Part shown: positions 35,528 to 45,256 of the stretch, one piece after another | How positions within the stretch are numbered: position 1 is the first letter of the stretch | How the letters are laid out: each line of letters begins with the position of its first letter | NCBI RefSeq assembly: GCF_017884005.1 | Contig: NZ_QFAY01000006.1 | Coordinates: forward strand, 61,658-125,657 | From: Streptococcus panodentis | GTDB lineage: Bacteria > Bacillota > Bacilli > Lactobacillales > Streptococcaceae | Reading direction: 5' to 3' | DNA length: 64,000 nt | Program-made: the position numbers and the translations under genes | Notes under the pieces: model-generated | Databases searched by the model: none | What the model was told of the DNA's origin: nothing | Seen by the model: the letters and a program-made list of their open reading frames with translations, nothing else

Positions 35528-37930
35528 TTAATTTTTTTCTTCTTTTTTCAGGCCTAGCAGACTGGCAAAGCCAACTGTTAAGACTCCTAAGATAGCGAGA
35601 GCGGAATGCTTCTCCCCGGTTGCTGGAAGGCTTTCTGCTCCTGCCTGTTTGTGGGACGCTTGCTTGTTTGTGCTAGGATCAACAGCAGTCAGGACTGGGA
35701 AGTCGACCCTGCTGTGCTGCAGATTGGCTGCTTCAACTGCGATAGTCGGAGAGCTTGGTTGCTCAATAGGAACCGGTTCAGTTTTCGGTGCGACGTAGAC
35801 GAATTTGTATTCGCCGAATCCTTCTTGGGCTGAAGCGGCCAGATAGACGATGTCGCTGTCGCTGCCAATCAGGTCCTTGGCCTTGTCAGCCGTCAGGAAG
35901 CGGATGTCCAGACCCTGTATGGTATCCGCAAAATGCCAGTTTCCGTCTGCACTTGGATTGATGTTTTGGACGGCCAGAATGTAGTTGATAATAGCCTGGC
36001 GATTTTCCAGATTGAGCAGGCGGTTAAGACTGGCTTCCCGCACGCCTGGGAAGTTGCCGTTGGCCCGGTAGTTGTTGGTCACGACGATAAATTCCTGATT
36101 GGGGTCAATGTCCCTGCCTTGGTACTTGAGGTTGCGGACCCGGCTGGCATTGGCATTGACCGTCTTGCCCTCGCGGTCGTATTTATTAGGCTGGGTGATG
36201 TCAAACTCATAGGTGACCCCGTCAATGACATCAAAATTGTAGGTCCGGTAGTTGGTGTTGATGAGGTCCTGCGGTGCGGTCTTGGTCGGATCAATGGTAT
36301 TAAACTGACCGGCAGACATTTCCAGCCATTCCTTGAGCTGGGCGCCGTTGACCTTGAGAATGGCCGTGACATTGTCATAGAGATAGAGGTCAGCGACATT
36401 CTTGATGGCGATAGGTCCTGCGGGAATGTCTGTATAGGCTGTCGCATCGCCGCGGGTGCCGGCCTTAAAGGGAGCAGCAGCGGACAGGATCGGCAGCTGG
36501 CCTTCCGGTGTTCCGGCCAGTTCCTGCTGGGCATACCAGAGCTGGGCATTGTTGACGATTTGGACGGATGGGTCGTCCTTGACCAGAGCGAAGTAGCTGG
36601 TAATCGGTGCTGTTGTAGTCCCGACCTGCTGGCGGACATAGCTGACTGTGCCTTCGTGCGCCTCTTTGGCAATGTCGATGACCCGCTGATCAGCTTCGTG
36701 GGACTTGGTATCTACCTTGCGGATAGCGCCCTTGCTGTCGGTCACCTGCCAGTTGCCATCCTTATAGGTCAGGCTGAGATCAATGACCCCCAAGTGGTCG
36801 CCGTATTTGCCGGCCATGGTGACCGGAGTGCCGTTGATCCTGCCATTAATGCCGTCTACTCCGGCATACTTTTCATAAAAGCCGCTGCCATTGCCGCTTG
36901 GGAATTCGGCATGGGAATGCCCTGTCACAACGGCATCAACACCCGGCAGGCTGGCGATTTGATAGCCTTCATTTTCCTCGCCTTTTTCATACTTGTCATC
37001 GCCGATACCGGAGTGGGAAAGGACCAGGGTGATGTCTGCGCCGGCCTTGCGCATCTCAGGAATGATGTCCTGAATAGCCTCGACAGAGTCGCGAACAAGG
37101 ACCTTGCCTTCCAGATTGGCCTTGTCCCAGTTGAGGATTTGCGGCGGCACAATACCGGTGACACCGATTTTGACAGTTGTCAGCCGGCCTTGGGTATCTG
37201 TGAAGGTTTTTTCGATGATTTTATAAGGCTGGTAGATGAATTTTCCAGTCGCAGGGTCCACCACATTGGCATTGACAAGAGGCATGCCGGCTGTTTCAAT
37301 GACCCGGTTCAGGTAGTCCAAACCGTAGTTGAATTCGTGATTTCCCAGAGTTCCAGCCTCAAAGCCCAGTGCCTGCAGGGCCGCATACATAGGGTGCTGC
37401 TCGCCCTTTTCCACAGGATCCACGATAGCCTTGTAGGTCCCCAGCGGCGTTCCCTGAATGGTGTCGCCATTGTCCACTAAGAGGACATTGGGATTTTCCT
37501 GCTTGGCCTTTTCGATGAGGATAGCTGTTTTGGCCAGACCCAGCGTCTCTACCGGCTTGTCCTGATAGTAGTCGTAGTTGACCAGATTGGTGTGAAGGTC
37601 AGTCGTCGCCAGGATACGGACATCCACCTGCTGCCCTTCTACCGGTTTGGTATCCTCGCTTTGGCTGGCAGCACGGGCCTCGGCTGGGAGATTGGCGCTA
37701 GTGTCTGCGGTATTTTCTGGGGAAATAGCAGAGCTGCTCTCTGTATTTTCTGCTGTATCGGCAGCGTTTGCCTGAGCAGGGCTGCTGTCTGCCGTGCCGC
37801 TGGCGGCTGTTACCGGATCAGCCGGTTTTGCTTGGCTGATTTCTTCTGCCTGCACCGCATTTGCGGCCGCTGCTGTCAGGACTGCCGCACTTAAAAGAAA
37901 TACCGTTTTTTGAAGAGTGGATTTGGACAT
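35528..37930 (-). CDS. cpdB: Surface-anchored 2',3'-cyclic nucleotide phosphodiesterase/3'-nucleotidase
   Basis: An 800-residue wall protein. Signal peptide, Ala/Asp-rich linker (about 30-100), calcineurin-like metallophosphatase with VRILATTDLHTNLVNYDYY, VDNGDTIQGTP, GNHEFNYG and VVTGHSHAEFP, then a 5'-nucleotidase C-terminal domain, and the sorting signal LPATGEKHS. It matches the CpdB/CdnP/SntA group that degrades extracellular cyclic nucleotides, including cyclic di-AMP in related species, and dampens host sensing. A cre-like site overlaps its promoter. Single gene. Confidence 0.9.
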   Translation of the reverse strand: MSKSTLQKTVFLLSAAVLTAAAANAVQAEEISQAKPADPVTAASGTADSSPAQANAADTAENTESSSAISPENTADTSANLPAEARAASQSEDTKPVEGQQVDVRILATTDLHTNLVNYDYYQDKPVETLGLAKTAILIEKAKQENPNVLLVDNGDTIQGTPLGTYKAIVDPVEKGEQHPMYAALQALGFEAGTLGNHEFNYGLDYLNRVIETAGMPLVNANVVDPATGKFIYQPYKIIEKTFTDTQGRLTTVKIGVTGIVPPQILNWDKANLEGKVLVRDSVEAIQDIIPEMRKAGADITLVLSHSGIGDDKYEKGEENEGYQIASLPGVDAVVTGHSHAEFPSGNGSGFYEKYAGVDGINGRINGTPVTMAGKYGDHLGVIDLSLTYKDGNWQVTDSKGAIRKVDTKSHEADQRVIDIAKEAHEGTVSYVRQQVGTTTAPITSYFALVKDDPSVQIVNNAQLWYAQQELAGTPEGQLPILSAAAPFKAGTRGDATAYTDIPAGPIAIKNVADLYLYDNVTAILKVNGAQLKEWLEMSAGQFNTIDPTKTAPQDLINTNYRTYNFDVIDGVTYEFDITQPNKYDREGKTVNANASRVRNLKYQGRDIDPNQEFIVVTNNYRANGNFPGVREASLNRLLNLENRQAIINYILAVQNINPSADGNWHFADTIQGLDIRFLTADKAKDLIGSDSDIVYLAASAQEGFGEYKFVYVAPKTEPVPIEQPSSPTIAVEAANLQHSRVDFPVLTAVDPSTNKQASHKQAGAESLPATGEKHSALAILGVLTVGFASLLGLKKEEKN

Positions 37931-37965
37931 AATAACTCCTTTTTAGAAATGTATTTGCACAGATT

Positions 37966-37994
37966 ATTATACTATATCAAAACGCTTTCAGCAA
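37966..37994 (-). promoter_or_regulatory. Promoter with cre-like site
   Basis: Minus strand TTGCTG (37989-37994), 17 bases, TATAAT (37966-37971). TGAAAGCGTTTTGA at 37977-37990 matches the CcpA cre consensus except at one position and covers the -35 side of the spacer. Confidence 0.7.
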
Positions 37995-38161
37995 TATGAA
38001 GTTTTAGGAAAAAGAAGCCGGTTTTGCTTCGAGCGATAATCCCGGCTTGGCGGCTGCCTGAGTCTGGGAAGAAGTGTCTGCCCTATAGGAGTGGGTTTTA
38101 GATTTATAAATGGCTGTTTATAGTATATAATTGTAATAAGAAGAGCCGTGGAGGAGTTTGC

Positions 38162-38563
38162 ATGTCTAAGAAAAATAAGATTATAATGAGAACGATCAGC
38201 TGTCTTGCGCTGGTTCTGCTTGGCGGCGGAATGTATCTGGCCCACAAAAACCAAGAATTTCAGAATGAAATGACCAGAATTGTCCATAGCGAGGAAGTGA
38301 GGAGGCTGATTGAAGAAGATTTAAAAAGAAAGGACCCGAATGCTTTAACGGATAAGGGGAAGATTCGTTCTTATAAGATAGATGATAGCTCCATCAAACA
38401 TAATCCAATGGGAGGGATTATGTTTCATATTATCATTAATGATAGTATCAGTATGGTTGGGAAAATGGGAATTCAAAAAGATGGCGGAAGTGAGCAACTA
38501 AGTTCAGTTGGTATGGATGAATCAGCAGGTTTGCGGGCGTTGTTGGAAAGTGACGACGAGTGA
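38162..38563 (+). CDS. DUF1310 family protein, tandem copy 1
   Basis: A 133-residue protein with one N-terminal hydrophobic helix and a small external or surface domain with IVHSEEVRRLIEEDLKRKDP, KGKIRSYKIDDSS and HNPMGGIMFHIIIND. I recognise DUF1310, a streptococcal family of unknown function often found in tandem. First of four paralogues. Its C-terminus (SAGLRALLESDDE) is shared with copy 3, not with copy 2. GGAG before the ATG and a TATAAT at about 38124. Confidence 0.85.
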   Translation: MSKKNKIIMRTISCLALVLLGGGMYLAHKNQEFQNEMTRIVHSEEVRRLIEEDLKRKDPNALTDKGKIRSYKIDDSSIKHNPMGGIMFHIIINDSISMVGKMGIQKDGGSEQLSSVGMDESAGLRALLESDDE

Positions 38564-38632
38564 TTCAATATCTTAGTTATGGCGAGAATTTCTTGCTTTA
38601 ATTGAAATGATAATAGAAACAGGGGGTGTCTT

Positions 38633-39025
38633 ATGAAGCAAAAACATAAAATAATACTAGCGTTTGTCAGTTTTCTTGCAGCTGTTTGTCTGGGAGTAGG
38701 AATGTATCTGGCGCACAGACAGCAAGAACTTCAGAATGAGATGGCGAAGATTGTCCACAGTGAGGAAGTAAAGAAATTGATTGTGGAAGAATTAAAAGCA
38801 ATTGATCCGAATGCTTTAACGGAGAAAGGGAAAATCCGTTCTTATAAAATAGATGATGCGAGTATTCGTCATAATCCGATGGGGGGGATTATGTTTCATG
38901 TTATAATTAATGACGATTCGGATGCTATATTTAAATTTGGTATAAAGAAATATAGTCAAGATGGTAGAATGAGTTTAGTTGGCGGCACTCTTACGGAAAA
39001 ACTTCAACAGTTACTAGAGGAGTGA
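38633..39025 (+). CDS. DUF1310 family protein, tandem copy 2
   Basis: A 130-residue paralogue with N-terminal helix IILAFVSFLAAVCLGVGMYL and core KIVHSEEVKKLIVEELKAID and HNPMGGIMFHVIINDD. It shares its first ~30 residues almost exactly with copy 4, along with its upstream DNA, through the 907-bp duplication. GGGGGTG lies upstream of the ATG. Confidence 0.85.
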   Translation: MKQKHKIILAFVSFLAAVCLGVGMYLAHRQQELQNEMAKIVHSEEVKKLIVEELKAIDPNALTEKGKIRSYKIDDASIRHNPMGGIMFHVIINDDSDAIFKFGIKKYSQDGRMSLVGGTLTEKLQQLLEE

Positions 39026-39068
39026 TGGCCAAATAGTCATAAGGAGATTTCTTTTTAGAGGTGAATAC

Positions 39069-39470
39069 ATGAAGAAAAAACATAAAATTATCTTATCAGT
39101 TATCAGCTTGTTTGTGGCTGCTTGCATAGGAGTAGGTCTCTACCTAGCTCACAAAAACCAAGAATTCCAGAATGAAATGTTCAGAATTGTTCACAGTGAG
39201 GAAGTGAGGGAGTTGATTGAAGAAGATTTAAAAAGAAAAGATCCTAATGCGTTAACAGACAAAGGGAAGATTCGTTCTTATAAAATTGATGATAGCTCTA
39301 TTAAGCATAATCCGATGGGGGGGATTATGTTTAATGTTATCATTAATGATAGTATAAGTATGGTTGGGAAGTCTGGTCTTCGAATGGATGGTGAGAATGG
39401 GAAAATTCGTATGGTTGGTATGAGTGAATCAGCGGGTTTGCGGGCGTTGTTGGAAAGTGACGACGAGTGA
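39069..39470 (+). CDS. DUF1310 family protein, tandem copy 3
   Basis: A 133-residue paralogue. Here the hydrophobic segment ends VAAC, which fits a lipobox, so this copy may be a lipoprotein while its relatives (AAVC) seem not to be. The core matches copy 1 (EEDLKRKDPNALTDKGKIRS). Its end and the following intergenic DNA are identical to those of copy 1. Confidence 0.85.
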   Translation: MKKKHKIILSVISLFVAACIGVGLYLAHKNQEFQNEMFRIVHSEEVRELIEEDLKRKDPNALTDKGKIRSYKIDDSSIKHNPMGGIMFNVIINDSISMVGKSGLRMDGENGKIRMVGMSESAGLRALLESDDE

Positions 39471-39539
39471 TTCAATATCTTAGTTATGGCGAGAATTTCT
39501 TGCTTTAATTGAAATGATAATAGAAACAGGGGGTGTCTT

Positions 39540-39932
39540 ATGAAGCAAAAACATAAAATAATACTAGCATTTGTCAGTTTTCTTGCAGCTGTTTGTCTGG
39601 GAGTAGGAATGTATCTGGCGCACAAAAATCAAGAATTTCAGAATGAGATGGCGAAGATTGTCCACAGTGAGGAAGTAAAGAAATTGATTGTGGAAGAATT
39701 AAAAGCAATTGATCCAAATGCTTTAACGGATAAGGGGAAAATCCGTTCTTATAAAATAGATGACAAGACCATCCGTCATAATCCTATGGGCGGAATCATG
39801 TTTCATATTGTGATCAATGAAAACCGAGATATTATAGGTAAGTTTGGCATTCAAAAATATGGGGAAGACGAACCAATTAGTACAGTAGGAATGTCAAAAT
39901 CAAAGAAATTTCAAGATTTGCTTAAGGAGTGA
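39540..39932 (+). CDS. DUF1310 family protein, tandem copy 4
   Basis: A 130-residue paralogue, N-terminally a copy of copy 2 and with its own divergent C-terminus (GMSKSKKFQDLLKE). Its stop lies six bases before the broken lipase-like gene, and AAGGAG at its end serves as that gene's ribosome site. This tight coupling suggests that the DUF1310 proteins work with the lipase-like protein. Confidence 0.85.
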   Translation: MKQKHKIILAFVSFLAAVCLGVGMYLAHKNQEFQNEMAKIVHSEEVKKLIVEELKAIDPNALTDKGKIRSYKIDDKTIRHNPMGGIMFHIVINENRDIIGKFGIQKYGEDEPISTVGMSKSKKFQDLLKE

Positions 39933-39937
39933 TTTCG

Positions 39938-41216
39938 ATGTTTTACAATGATGAAGAAAAGAATAAGATTGCTTGGCAAGAATATACAGATTATAAACTT
40001 GGTGATGATGTTGTAATAGATCCAAGTGTCGGAAATGATATTACCATTGGATATGTTTCTGATATTTTTAGCGGCCCTACTGGAAATGATATGAAAGATG
40101 CCTTAAAGGATAAGGAGAGTGTTCAGAGCTTTTTTAAAAGAGCAGAAGAAGAAAAGTTTGGTTTAGATGGTTATGTCATTACAGATAAAAAGGTGGGAGG
40201 AAATGTTAAACCTGAGGATGTAACAGAAATTACAGTGTTATTTCAAGGTTCTGAAGTTGATTTTTCTTCTTTTAAGGGGGTGAATGGCTCGATAAACGAC
40301 TGGGGATTCACGGATACTCAGATGGCAGCGAATATTTTGCGTTCTTGATATCTTGGTATTAATAAAGGAGTGGCTAAACAGCAAAAGTTGGCAGCAGAGG
40401 GGCTTAAAGAAATGATGGATAAGTATCCGAATGCTCGAGTTAGTCTCTACGCTCACTCTCTGGGGTCAATGGATGGCCAGGTCGCTTTGGCAAGTCTGGA
40501 AGACAGTTACTTACAGCGAATTGACGGAGCCTACCTCTATGAGGGCCCCAATACCTATCCGGTTCTGACTGACAAGCAGAAGCAGCAGGTTGATAAGATT
40601 AAGTACAAAATTTTTAATTATGTCAACACGAATGACCTTATTCCCATCGGTATCCTACATCTGGAAGTGAAGGAGTTGTGGGCACGCTTGTAAGGATTAA
40701 CAGCAAGCAAACTGGGGACTGGATTTCACAGCATATGTGGGGCGGCTATGACTACAAAGCAGGCTATCTGAATGTTCAGGAGGCCGATTTGCAGGGCTAT
40801 CACCTTGCCCGTGTCAAGCAGGTTCAAGAACAGCTGGAACTAAAGCGTCAGTCCCTGAGCGGGCTCTATCAGAAAGTCAGCGCAGGTGGTTATACTAGAA
40901 CGGAGAGCATTTACATGGATAGTGAGCAAGCTATGGCTTTTACTGCAAGTTTAAGTGATGTGGCGGCTATCTGAAACTCTTGGCTTTGGAGAGTATAAAG
41001 ACCTTGGGAAAAGCGGCTTTAGCGGAGGTGCAGCAGGAAAGGGAGGCAGTGAAAACCAATGTTTCTGCGTCTGCAGCAAGCTGGCATCAGTCTGTCAGTC
41101 AGATGACAGCGGGCTTGGATCAAATGCTAGCAGGTCAATTTTCTAATCAAGTCAAAGAAAGCGCCCTTCAAAAGAGCGGCAGCATTCAGGAATTGCAGGA
41201 TATGTGCAAGCTCTAG
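39938..41216 (+). pseudogene. Broken lipase-like (alpha/beta hydrolase) gene
   Basis: The reading starts MFYNDEEKNKIAWQEYTDYK and continues to NILRS, where a TGA (40346-40348) interrupts it; the same frame resumes with YLGINKGVAKQQKLAAEGL and the nucleophile motif YAHSLGSMDGQVA. A frameshift near 40640-40668 leads to GSEGVVGTLVRINSKQTGDW, and another near 40960-40975 to ESIKTLGKAALAEVQQERE and a helical tail with SWHQSVSQM. Repaired, it would be about 425 residues: N-terminal lipase, C-terminal helical region. This order recalls type VII-secreted lipases, as inference. Confidence 0.75.
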
Positions 41217-41503
41217 TGTTTGGAGGCTATAAGGCGGCTGAGGCCTCTGATTGAAAACCGCCAAAAGACAGTTTCCAGCCATCCGCTGTTGCGCCCGGAG
41301 TTTTTGCTGTGGTAAACAAGTGCTGAAAAGCTTCAGTTCTGCCGCTGTCTGAGGCCTGCTCCAGACTGATTAGGCAAAGACGGAGCGCCTGCTTTCCTGC
41401 CGCTACAGGCGGTTTTTTTGTTTAGTGGATTTTTTCCAATATTTCCTTGTTTTCATATTGCTTTAAAAGTGATAAAATGGTAAGAAGAAATTGGAGAAGT
41501 GAG
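41217..41503. other. Intergenic region before rel
   Basis: No gene. A short CCGC-tacag-GCGG stem followed by TTTTTTT (41400-41419) may end the upstream transcript, and TTGTTT...TGATAAAAT near 41447-41478 may be the rel promoter; both are weak. Confidence 0.4.
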
Positions 41504-43723
41504 ATGCCAAAAGAAGTGAATTTGACGGGCGATCAGGTCTTGGCCCTGACCCGAAAATATTTAGCCGCAGAGGATGTGGCTTTTATACAGAAGGCCCTGG
41601 TCTATGCGATTGACTGTCACAGCGGGCAGTTTCGCAAGTCGGGGGAGCCTTATATCGTGCATCCGATTCAGGTGGCGGGGATTTTGGCCAAGCTCAAGCT
41701 AGATGCGGTGACAGTGGCCTGCGGCTTCCTGCATGATGTGGTTGAGGACACCAGAGCGACTTTAGATGATTTGGAAAGGGAGTTTGGGCCGGATGTGCGC
41801 GTGATTGTGGACGGTGTGACCAAGCTGGGGAAAGTCAAGTACAAGTCCCACGAGGAGCAGCTGGCGGAAAATCACCGCAAGATGCTCATGGCCATGTCCG
41901 AGGACATTCGGGTCATCCTGGTCAAGCTGGCTGACCGTCTGCACAATATGCGGACGCTCAAGCACCTGCGCAAGGACAAGCAGGAGCGCATTTCCCGAGA
42001 GACAATGGAAATCTATGCTCCGCTGGCTCACCGCTTGGGGATTTCCAGCGTCAAGTGGGAGCTGGAAGACCTGTCCTTCCGCTATCTCAATGAGACGGAA
42101 TTTTACAAGATTTCCCACATGATGAAGGAAAAAAGGCGGGAGCGGGAAGCCTTGGTGGATGAGGTGGTCCAGAAGATTGAGACCTATGCCGGTGAGCGCC
42201 ATCTGCATGGCAAAATCTACGGCCGGCCTAAGCACATCTACTCCATCTACCGCAAGATGCAGGATAAGAAAAAGCGCTTTGATGAGATTTATGATTTGAT
42301 TGCTATCCGCTGTATCTTAGATACCCAGAGTGATGTTTATGCCATGTTGGGCTATATTCATGAGCTTTGGCGGCCGATGCCCGGACGGTTCAAGGATTAT
42401 ATTGCCAATCGCAAGGCCAATGGCTACCAGTCTATCCATACGACCGTTTATGGACCCAAAGGTCCGATTGAATTTCAGATTCGGACCAAGGAGATGCACG
42501 AAGTCGCTGAGTATGGGGTCGCAGCCCACTGGGCCTATAAGAAAGGGGTCAAGGGGCAGGTTGACAGCAGAGAGTCCGCCATCGGGATGAACTGGATCAA
42601 GGAGCTGATGGAGCTGCAGGACCAGTCCAATGACGCCAAGGACTTTGTGGACTCCGTCAAGGAGAGCTATCTGGCTGAGGAAATCTATGTCTTTACGCCG
42701 GATGGTGCAGTCCGCTCGCTGCCCAAGGACTCCGGCCCCATTGACTTTGCCTATGAGATTCATACCAAGGTCGGCGAAAAGGCGACCGGTGCTAAGGTCA
42801 ACGGCCGCATGGTGCCGCTGACAACCAAGCTGAAAACCGGCGATCAGGTCGAAATCATCACCAATGCCAACTCTTTCGGTCCCAGCCGGGACTGGCTCAA
42901 TGTGGTCAAGACCAGCAAGGCCAGAAATAAGATCCGTCAGTTCTTTAAAAATCAGGACAAGGAACTCTCTATCTCCAAAGGACGGGAGCTTTTGCAGGCT
43001 CAGTTTCAGGAGCATGGCTATGTGGCAAATAAATACATGGACAAGAAGCACATCGAGGAAGTGCTGCAAAAGACCAGCTATAAGACGGAAGATGCCCTTT
43101 TTGCCGCCATCGGCTTTGGAGAAATTGGTGCGATTACCATTTTCAATCGGCTGACAGAAAAGGAACGCCGCGAGGAAGAGCGGGCCAAAGCCAGAGCAGA
43201 AGCTGAGGAGCTGGTCAAGGGCGGCGAGGTCAAGGTCGAAAACAAAAAAGACACCCTCAAGGTCAAGCATGAGGGCGGCGTAGTGATTCAGGGGGCTTCG
43301 GGGCTTTTGATTCGGATTGCCAAATGCTGCAATCCAGTGCCGGGCGATGACATTGTCGGCTATATTACCAAGGGACGCGGAGTCGCTATCCACCGTGTGG
43401 ACTGCATGAATCTGAGAGCTCAGGATAACTATGAGCAGCGCTTGATTGATGTTGAGTGGGAAGATAACAATACGACCAAGGAATACATGGCCCATATCGA
43501 TATTTACGGCCTCAACCGCTCCGGCCTTCTCAATGATGTCCTGCAGGTCCTGTCCAATACCACTAAAAACATCTCAACGGTCAATGCCCAGCCGACCAAG
43601 GATATGAAATTTGCCAATATCCATGTGTCCTTTGGCATTGCCAATCTGTCCATGCTGACGACGGTGGTGGACAAGATCAAGAGCGTGCCAGAGGTCTATT
43701 CGGTCAAGCGGACCAATGGCTAG
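41504..43723 (+). CDS. rel: Bifunctional (p)ppGpp synthetase/hydrolase
   Basis: A 739-residue stringent-response enzyme. Hydrolase HD domain with HPIQVAGILAKL and FLHDVVEDT; synthetase domain with GRPKHIYSIYRKM and YQSIHTTVYGP; TGS domain from about residue 395 (YVFTPDGAVRSLPKDSGPID); zinc-finger/CC region with IAKCCNPVPGD; ACT domain at the C-terminus. The start at 41504 (MPKEVNLTGDQ) matches the family; GGAGAAGTGAG lies upstream. Followed by dtd as in many Firmicutes. Confidence 0.96.
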   Translation: MPKEVNLTGDQVLALTRKYLAAEDVAFIQKALVYAIDCHSGQFRKSGEPYIVHPIQVAGILAKLKLDAVTVACGFLHDVVEDTRATLDDLEREFGPDVRVIVDGVTKLGKVKYKSHEEQLAENHRKMLMAMSEDIRVILVKLADRLHNMRTLKHLRKDKQERISRETMEIYAPLAHRLGISSVKWELEDLSFRYLNETEFYKISHMMKEKRREREALVDEVVQKIETYAGERHLHGKIYGRPKHIYSIYRKMQDKKKRFDEIYDLIAIRCILDTQSDVYAMLGYIHELWRPMPGRFKDYIANRKANGYQSIHTTVYGPKGPIEFQIRTKEMHEVAEYGVAAHWAYKKGVKGQVDSRESAIGMNWIKELMELQDQSNDAKDFVDSVKESYLAEEIYVFTPDGAVRSLPKDSGPIDFAYEIHTKVGEKATGAKVNGRMVPLTTKLKTGDQVEIITNANSFGPSRDWLNVVKTSKARNKIRQFFKNQDKELSISKGRELLQAQFQEHGYVANKYMDKKHIEEVLQKTSYKTEDALFAAIGFGEIGAITIFNRLTEKERREEERAKARAEAEELVKGGEVKVENKKDTLKVKHEGGVVIQGASGLLIRIAKCCNPVPGDDIVGYITKGRGVAIHRVDCMNLRAQDNYEQRLIDVEWEDNNTTKEYMAHIDIYGLNRSGLLNDVLQVLSNTTKNISTVNAQPTKDMKFANIHVSFGIANLSMLTTVVDKIKSVPEVYSVKRTNG

Positions 43724-43785
43724 CCGGCTTTGAGGATAAGCCGCCGCTGCTCAAGAGCAAGAGAAATAAGGGATAAGGAAAAGAC

Positions 43786-44229
43786 ATGAAAATCGTGATT
43801 CAGCGTGTCAAGCACGCGCAGGTCAGTATCGGCCAAGAGCTGTACAGCTGTATTGGGCCTGGTCTCCTGCTCCTAGTGGGCGTAGGGCCTGATGACAGTC
43901 AGGAGGATCTGGACTATGCCGTCCGAAAGATTGTTAATATGCGGATTTTTTCGGATGATGCGGGCAAGATGAACCTGTCTGTCAAGGATATTGGCGGTGA
44001 GATCTTGTCTATCTCCCAGTTCACTCTGCATGCAGATACCAAAAAAGGAAACCGGCCAGCCTTTGTCAAGGCCGCACCGCCAGAGATGGCCAGCCGTCTT
44101 TACGATGCTTTCAATCTGGCCTTGCAGCAGGAAGTGCCGACCCAAACAGGCCTTTTCGGTGCAGATATGCAGGTGGAGCTGCTCAATGATGGACCGGTCA
44201 CCATTATCTTGGATACGAAACATCGATAA
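43786..44229 (+). CDS. dtd: D-aminoacyl-tRNA deacylase
   Basis: A 147-residue enzyme that removes D-amino acids (and glycine from tRNA-Ala) from mischarged tRNA. Hallmarks: [26 protein letters not shown] (active-site SQFTL), [13 protein letters not shown] with the Gly-cisPro region. Complete. It lies 62 bases after rel. Confidence 0.96.
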   Translation: MKIVIQRVKHAQVSIGQELYSCIGPGLLLLVGVGPDDSQEDLDYAVRKIVNMRIFSDDAGKMNLSVKDIGGEILSISQFTLHADTKKGNRPAFVKAAPPEMASRLYDAFNLALQQEVPTQTGLFGADMQVELLNDGPVTIILDTKHR

Positions 44230-44237
44230 AAAAGAAG

Positions 44238-44278
44238 AAGCCCATGGACTGGCTGAGCGAGCTGGTTTATGGGCTTTT
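44238..44278 (+). terminator. Terminator of rel-dtd
   Basis: AAGCCCAT and ATGGGCTT enclose a long loop with its own short stem; T-rich end. Confidence 0.7.
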
Positions 44279-44284
44279 GTGCGC

Positions 44285-45082
44285 TTAAAGATCGTCGTCC
44301 TTTTCAACCAGTTCCATGAGATTGGCTAAGATTTTATCCAGACTTGCAAGGGTTTCCTGCTGGCGGTCGGGCTGATAGAGAGTTCGGAAGTAGTTTTGGA
44401 TAGTGCCTTCAAAATCTTGGGGCAGCCGGGAGCAGTTATCCAGAGCATACTGGAGCATGCGCTTTTCGCCGGGATGGGGTTGGGTATTGAGGGCAAAGAG
44501 CAAGTCAAAGTAAGAGGCGAAAAACTCGCTGCTCCTGTGGTTGATGCTGAGGAGGTCCTGACGTTTGAGGGCTTTTTTGATTTGCCTTGAGAATGCTGGC
44601 AGGGCTTGATCCAGCAAGAGAAGCTGCTTGGCGATGATATTCTTTTTCAGCTCGGTGGGATAGGGCAGGCTGTACTTGCTCTGGAGAGCAGCGTAGCGGC
44701 CATGGCGGTCGTACAAAATCTTGCTGTGGAGCAGATTGTACCACATGCAGGTGGTGTAGGCATTCTGGGCTTGGTGGCTGAGGACGACAGTCTCGAGATC
44801 TTGGTCAAAATCATCCAGACGGCGGTAAATGAGCTCCATCTCGATGCCGTTCTTGAGCACGCAATCATCCTCTAACTCCCAGAAATGATTGCCGATTTCC
44901 ATATATGAGCAATGCTTGCTGAGGATGCTTCGCCGAATCTCTGGAGCAAGGGGAGCGGTCAGGTAAACATAGACATCATAGTCGGAGTCTTGGTCAAAAT
45001 GCTGGCCGGCCCGAGAACCGCCGAGGACAAGGGCTTCTACTTGGTCCAGCTGGGCCAAGTCTTTAAAGAGTTCCTGAGGCAT
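44285..45082 (-). CDS. Nucleotidyltransferase-fold protein
   Basis: A 265-residue protein. The minimal nucleotidyltransferase motif is GGSRAGQHFDQDSDYDVYVYL (GGSRA then the Asp pair DYDVY), with a third acidic residue in GIEMELIYRR. The rest is helical. Such proteins transfer nucleotides to small molecules, drugs or proteins; the target here is unknown. Start at 45082 chosen for AAAGGAG upstream; the extra in-frame ATGs earlier have none. Confidence 0.8.
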   Translation of the reverse strand: MPQELFKDLAQLDQVEALVLGGSRAGQHFDQDSDYDVYVYLTAPLAPEIRRSILSKHCSYMEIGNHFWELEDDCVLKNGIEMELIYRRLDDFDQDLETVVLSHQAQNAYTTCMWYNLLHSKILYDRHGRYAALQSKYSLPYPTELKKNIIAKQLLLLDQALPAFSRQIKKALKRQDLLSINHRSSEFFASYFDLLFALNTQPHPGEKRMLQYALDNCSRLPQDFEGTIQNYFRTLYQPDRQQETLASLDKILANLMELVEKDDDL

Positions 45083-45256
45083 GCGTTTTCTCCTTTGCAT
45101 TTTTGCCATCATTGTAGCAAAAAGCAGGAACCTTGGCAAGTCAGCAGGAAAAATGGTGCCTCCGTCTATTCTTTAGAAATATTTTAGAAGGACTTTATAA
45201 ATATTTGAAGTTTGTCTTGTATAATAAAGTTAAAGAAAGGAAAGGAGTCTCTTACC

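Noticed and set aside
35933-37480. Plus-strand open frame of 515 codons
   Set aside because: It is fully antisense to the phosphodiesterase gene, which has clear catalytic motifs and a promoter; the frame has no ribosome site and reflects codon bias.
40370-40974. Separate short genes at 40370-40693 and 40678-40974
   Set aside because: They are pieces of one lipase-like gene: the first continues in phase after a stop codon and the second follows a frameshift, so they are described together as a pseudogene.
42317-43495. Minus-strand open frame of 392 codons
   Set aside because: Antisense to rel, whose domains account for the region; no motif or ribosome site on the minus strand.
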